Below are positions 14,490 to 15,368 of a stretch of 15,368 nucleotides of DNA, piece after piece. The notes beneath the pieces were generated by a model. It was not told where the DNA came from. It saw only the letters and a list, made by a program, of their open reading frames with translations, and did not search any database. The stretch is from Candidatus Bathyarchaeota archaeon. Its GTDB lineage: Archaea; Thermoproteota; Bathyarchaeia; 40CM-2-53-6; RBG-13-38-9. Location of the stretch: NCBI GenBank assembly GCA_007050885.1, contig SMYQ01000064.1, forward strand, positions 1 to 15,368, in the 5' to 3' direction. The position numbers and the translations under genes are program-made. The stretch's first letter is position 1. Each line of letters opens with the position of its first letter.

Positions 14490-15266
14490 ATGAAAATTGC
14501 AATTGCTGGAAAAGGAGGAGTCGGCAAGACATTCGTTGCAGGCACTCTTTCTCGTTTACTAGCACGTGACGGTTACAAAGTAATAGCTGTCGATGCTGAT
14601 CCAGCGATGAATCTTGCATACGCTTTAGGAATACCTTCCAATAAAACCTCCAGCGTTATTCCAATTAGCGAAAATAAAAATTTGATTGAAGAAAGAGTAG
14701 GATCAGGACCAATAATCAATCTAAATCCATCCGTAAATGATATTGCAGAAAAATTTGGCATTATTGGACCAGATAACGTAATTCTTCTTATAATGGGAAC
14801 TGTCAGATCAGGAGGTTCAGGATGTATGTGCAATGCAAATTCATTAGTCAGTGCATTGCTTCGACATATAACACTCCAACGCAAGGATTTAGTTATAGCT
14901 GACATGGAAGCTGGATTGGAACATCTTGGAAGAGCAACTGTAAAAGGATTCGACGTTTTGATATGCGTTGTCGAACCAGGAGCCCAGTCAATAGAGACAG
15001 CAAAGAAAATATCAAAACTGGCATCAGACCTAAAAATTAAGTATATACTAGGATTCGGAAACAAAATTAACAATCCAAGCGATAAGGATTATATTCAAAC
15101 CAACTTTGATGATATGGGAATAGAGCTCATTAGCTCTGCACCTTTAGATGGTTCAATCGTAAAAGCAGATAATAGGCGCATAGCCCCTATCGATTTCTCA
15201 CCTGATTCTATTGCAGTTCATGCAGTAATTGAACTGAAAAAATTTCTTGAGCAAAGTCAACTTTAG
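14490..15266 (+). CDS. cooC: CooC-type nickel-insertion ATPase (canonical)
   Basis: The protein has 258 residues of the CooC/AcsF maturation ATPase family. It has the deviant Walker A GKGGVGKT (7-14) with both signature lysines, VIAVDADPAMNLA (31-43), the dimer-interface metal motif GCMCNANSL (111-119; Cys112, Cys114) and DMEAGLEHLGR (138-148). The encoded enzyme uses ATP to deliver nickel into CODH or ACS active sites. It is the last gene of the cdh operon, 52 nt after cdhE and on the same strand. ATG 14490 has no strong Shine-Dalgarno; GATGAG lies about 10 nt upstream. It differs from the first CooC-like protein upstream of cdhA in keeping the signature lysine and the DMEAG motif, so the two may serve different clusters. 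Confidence 0.92.
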   Translation: MKIAIAGKGGVGKTFVAGTLSRLLARDGYKVIAVDADPAMNLAYALGIPSNKTSSVIPISENKNLIEERVGSGPIINLNPSVNDIAEKFGIIGPDNVILLIMGTVRSGGSGCMCNANSLVSALLRHITLQRKDLVIADMEAGLEHLGRATVKGFDVLICVVEPGAQSIETAKKISKLASDLKIKYILGFGNKINNPSDKDYIQTNFDDMGIELISSAPLDGSIVKADNRRIAPIDFSPDSIAVHAVIELKKFLEQSQL

Positions 15267-15368
15267 AATATAATGTGAACTCTATATTGTTGTGCGTTTT
15301 ACCTAATCTTTAATTAAATTCTTCTGTGACTAACGATTGAAGCTCAATACAGAAATTTCATTTGACAT
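15267..15368 (+). terminator. Probable operon end: AT-rich region with short T-tracts
   Basis: After the cooC stop the sequence is AT-rich. It has GTTTT at 15296-15300 and further T-rich stretches to about 15325, which could act as a weak factor-assisted archaeal terminator. No hairpin or further gene can be supported before the window ends. Confidence 0.25.

Noticed and set aside
14134..14619. A 161-codon minus-strand open frame spanning the cdhE/cooC junction
   Set aside because: It crosses two well-supported genes on the other strand and has no recognisable motif or ribosome site.
14573..15073. A 166-codon minus-strand open frame opposite cooC
   Set aside because: It is antisense to a fully conserved CooC protein and its translation shows no domain; it is a mirror of the codon bias on the real strand.
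15330..15368. Minus-strand frame entering from the right edge (12 codons before a stop)
   Set aside because: It is too short to distinguish the end of a gene from chance.
1..15368. Mobile elements, CRISPR arrays or phage genes
   Set aside because: I saw no transposase, integrase, terminal inverted repeats, target-site duplications or regularly spaced repeats; gene content is consistent with stable metabolic chromosome.

Overview
The window is archaeal chromosomal DNA of low GC content, by eye in the mid-to-upper 30s percent. Its right half holds a complete archaeal acetyl-CoA decarbonylase/synthase (ACDS, CODH/ACS) operon. The set is of the archaeal type because it has a separate epsilon subunit (CdhB), a CdhA alpha subunit with two built-in 4Fe-4S ferredoxin motifs, and a short CdhC without the bacterial AcsB N-terminal domain. 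TATA-like promoters, T-tract terminators, a very small CxxC/CxxC zinc protein and an archaeal CofE-like family fit this. The lineage cannot be fixed from the sequence. An archaeon using the tetrahydromethanopterin-dependent Wood-Ljungdahl pathway (for example Bathyarchaeia or another TACK, Asgard or methanogen-related group) is the best inference.

Layout. Positions 1-123 are the 3' end of an unidentified gene. Positions 124-762 hold two very small zinc-binding proteins (45 and 46 aa) on the plus strand; the first ends in a strong hairpin/T-tract terminator. Positions 848-3442 are on the minus strand: a Trp-rich conserved-type protein with a possible CrtC/AttH (lipocalin-like) fold, a 51-aa hydrophobic small protein, and a predicted nucleotidyltransferase of the archaeal COG1665 type. 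Positions 3705-6499 hold three enzymes that look like cofactor-tailoring enzymes: a CitG-like ribosyl transferase (+), a divergent CofE-like gamma-glutamyl ligase (-), and a RimK/MptN-like ATP-grasp glutamate ligase (+). Positions 6598-15266 are all plus strand: a CooC-like ATPase with a deviant P-loop, cdhA-cdhB-cdhC-cdhD-cdhE, and a canonical CooC ATPase.

How they work together. CdhA/CdhB reduce CO2 to CO (or the reverse). CdhD/CdhE carry the methyl group between H4MPT and the A-cluster. CdhC joins CO, methyl and CoA into acetyl-CoA. The two CooC-type ATPases presumably load nickel into the C-cluster and A-cluster. The neighbouring CitG-like, CofE-like and MptN-like enzymes may finish the pterin (or F420) carrier that supplies the methyl group, which would make the window one C1-metabolism island. 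That link is inference from neighbourhood and family, not shown by the sequence alone.

Several promoter regions carry short inverted repeats between the TATA-like element and the start codon. The most notable lies just upstream of the cdhA TTG start, beside a TAGG x4 microsatellite, and is a candidate control site for the operon.
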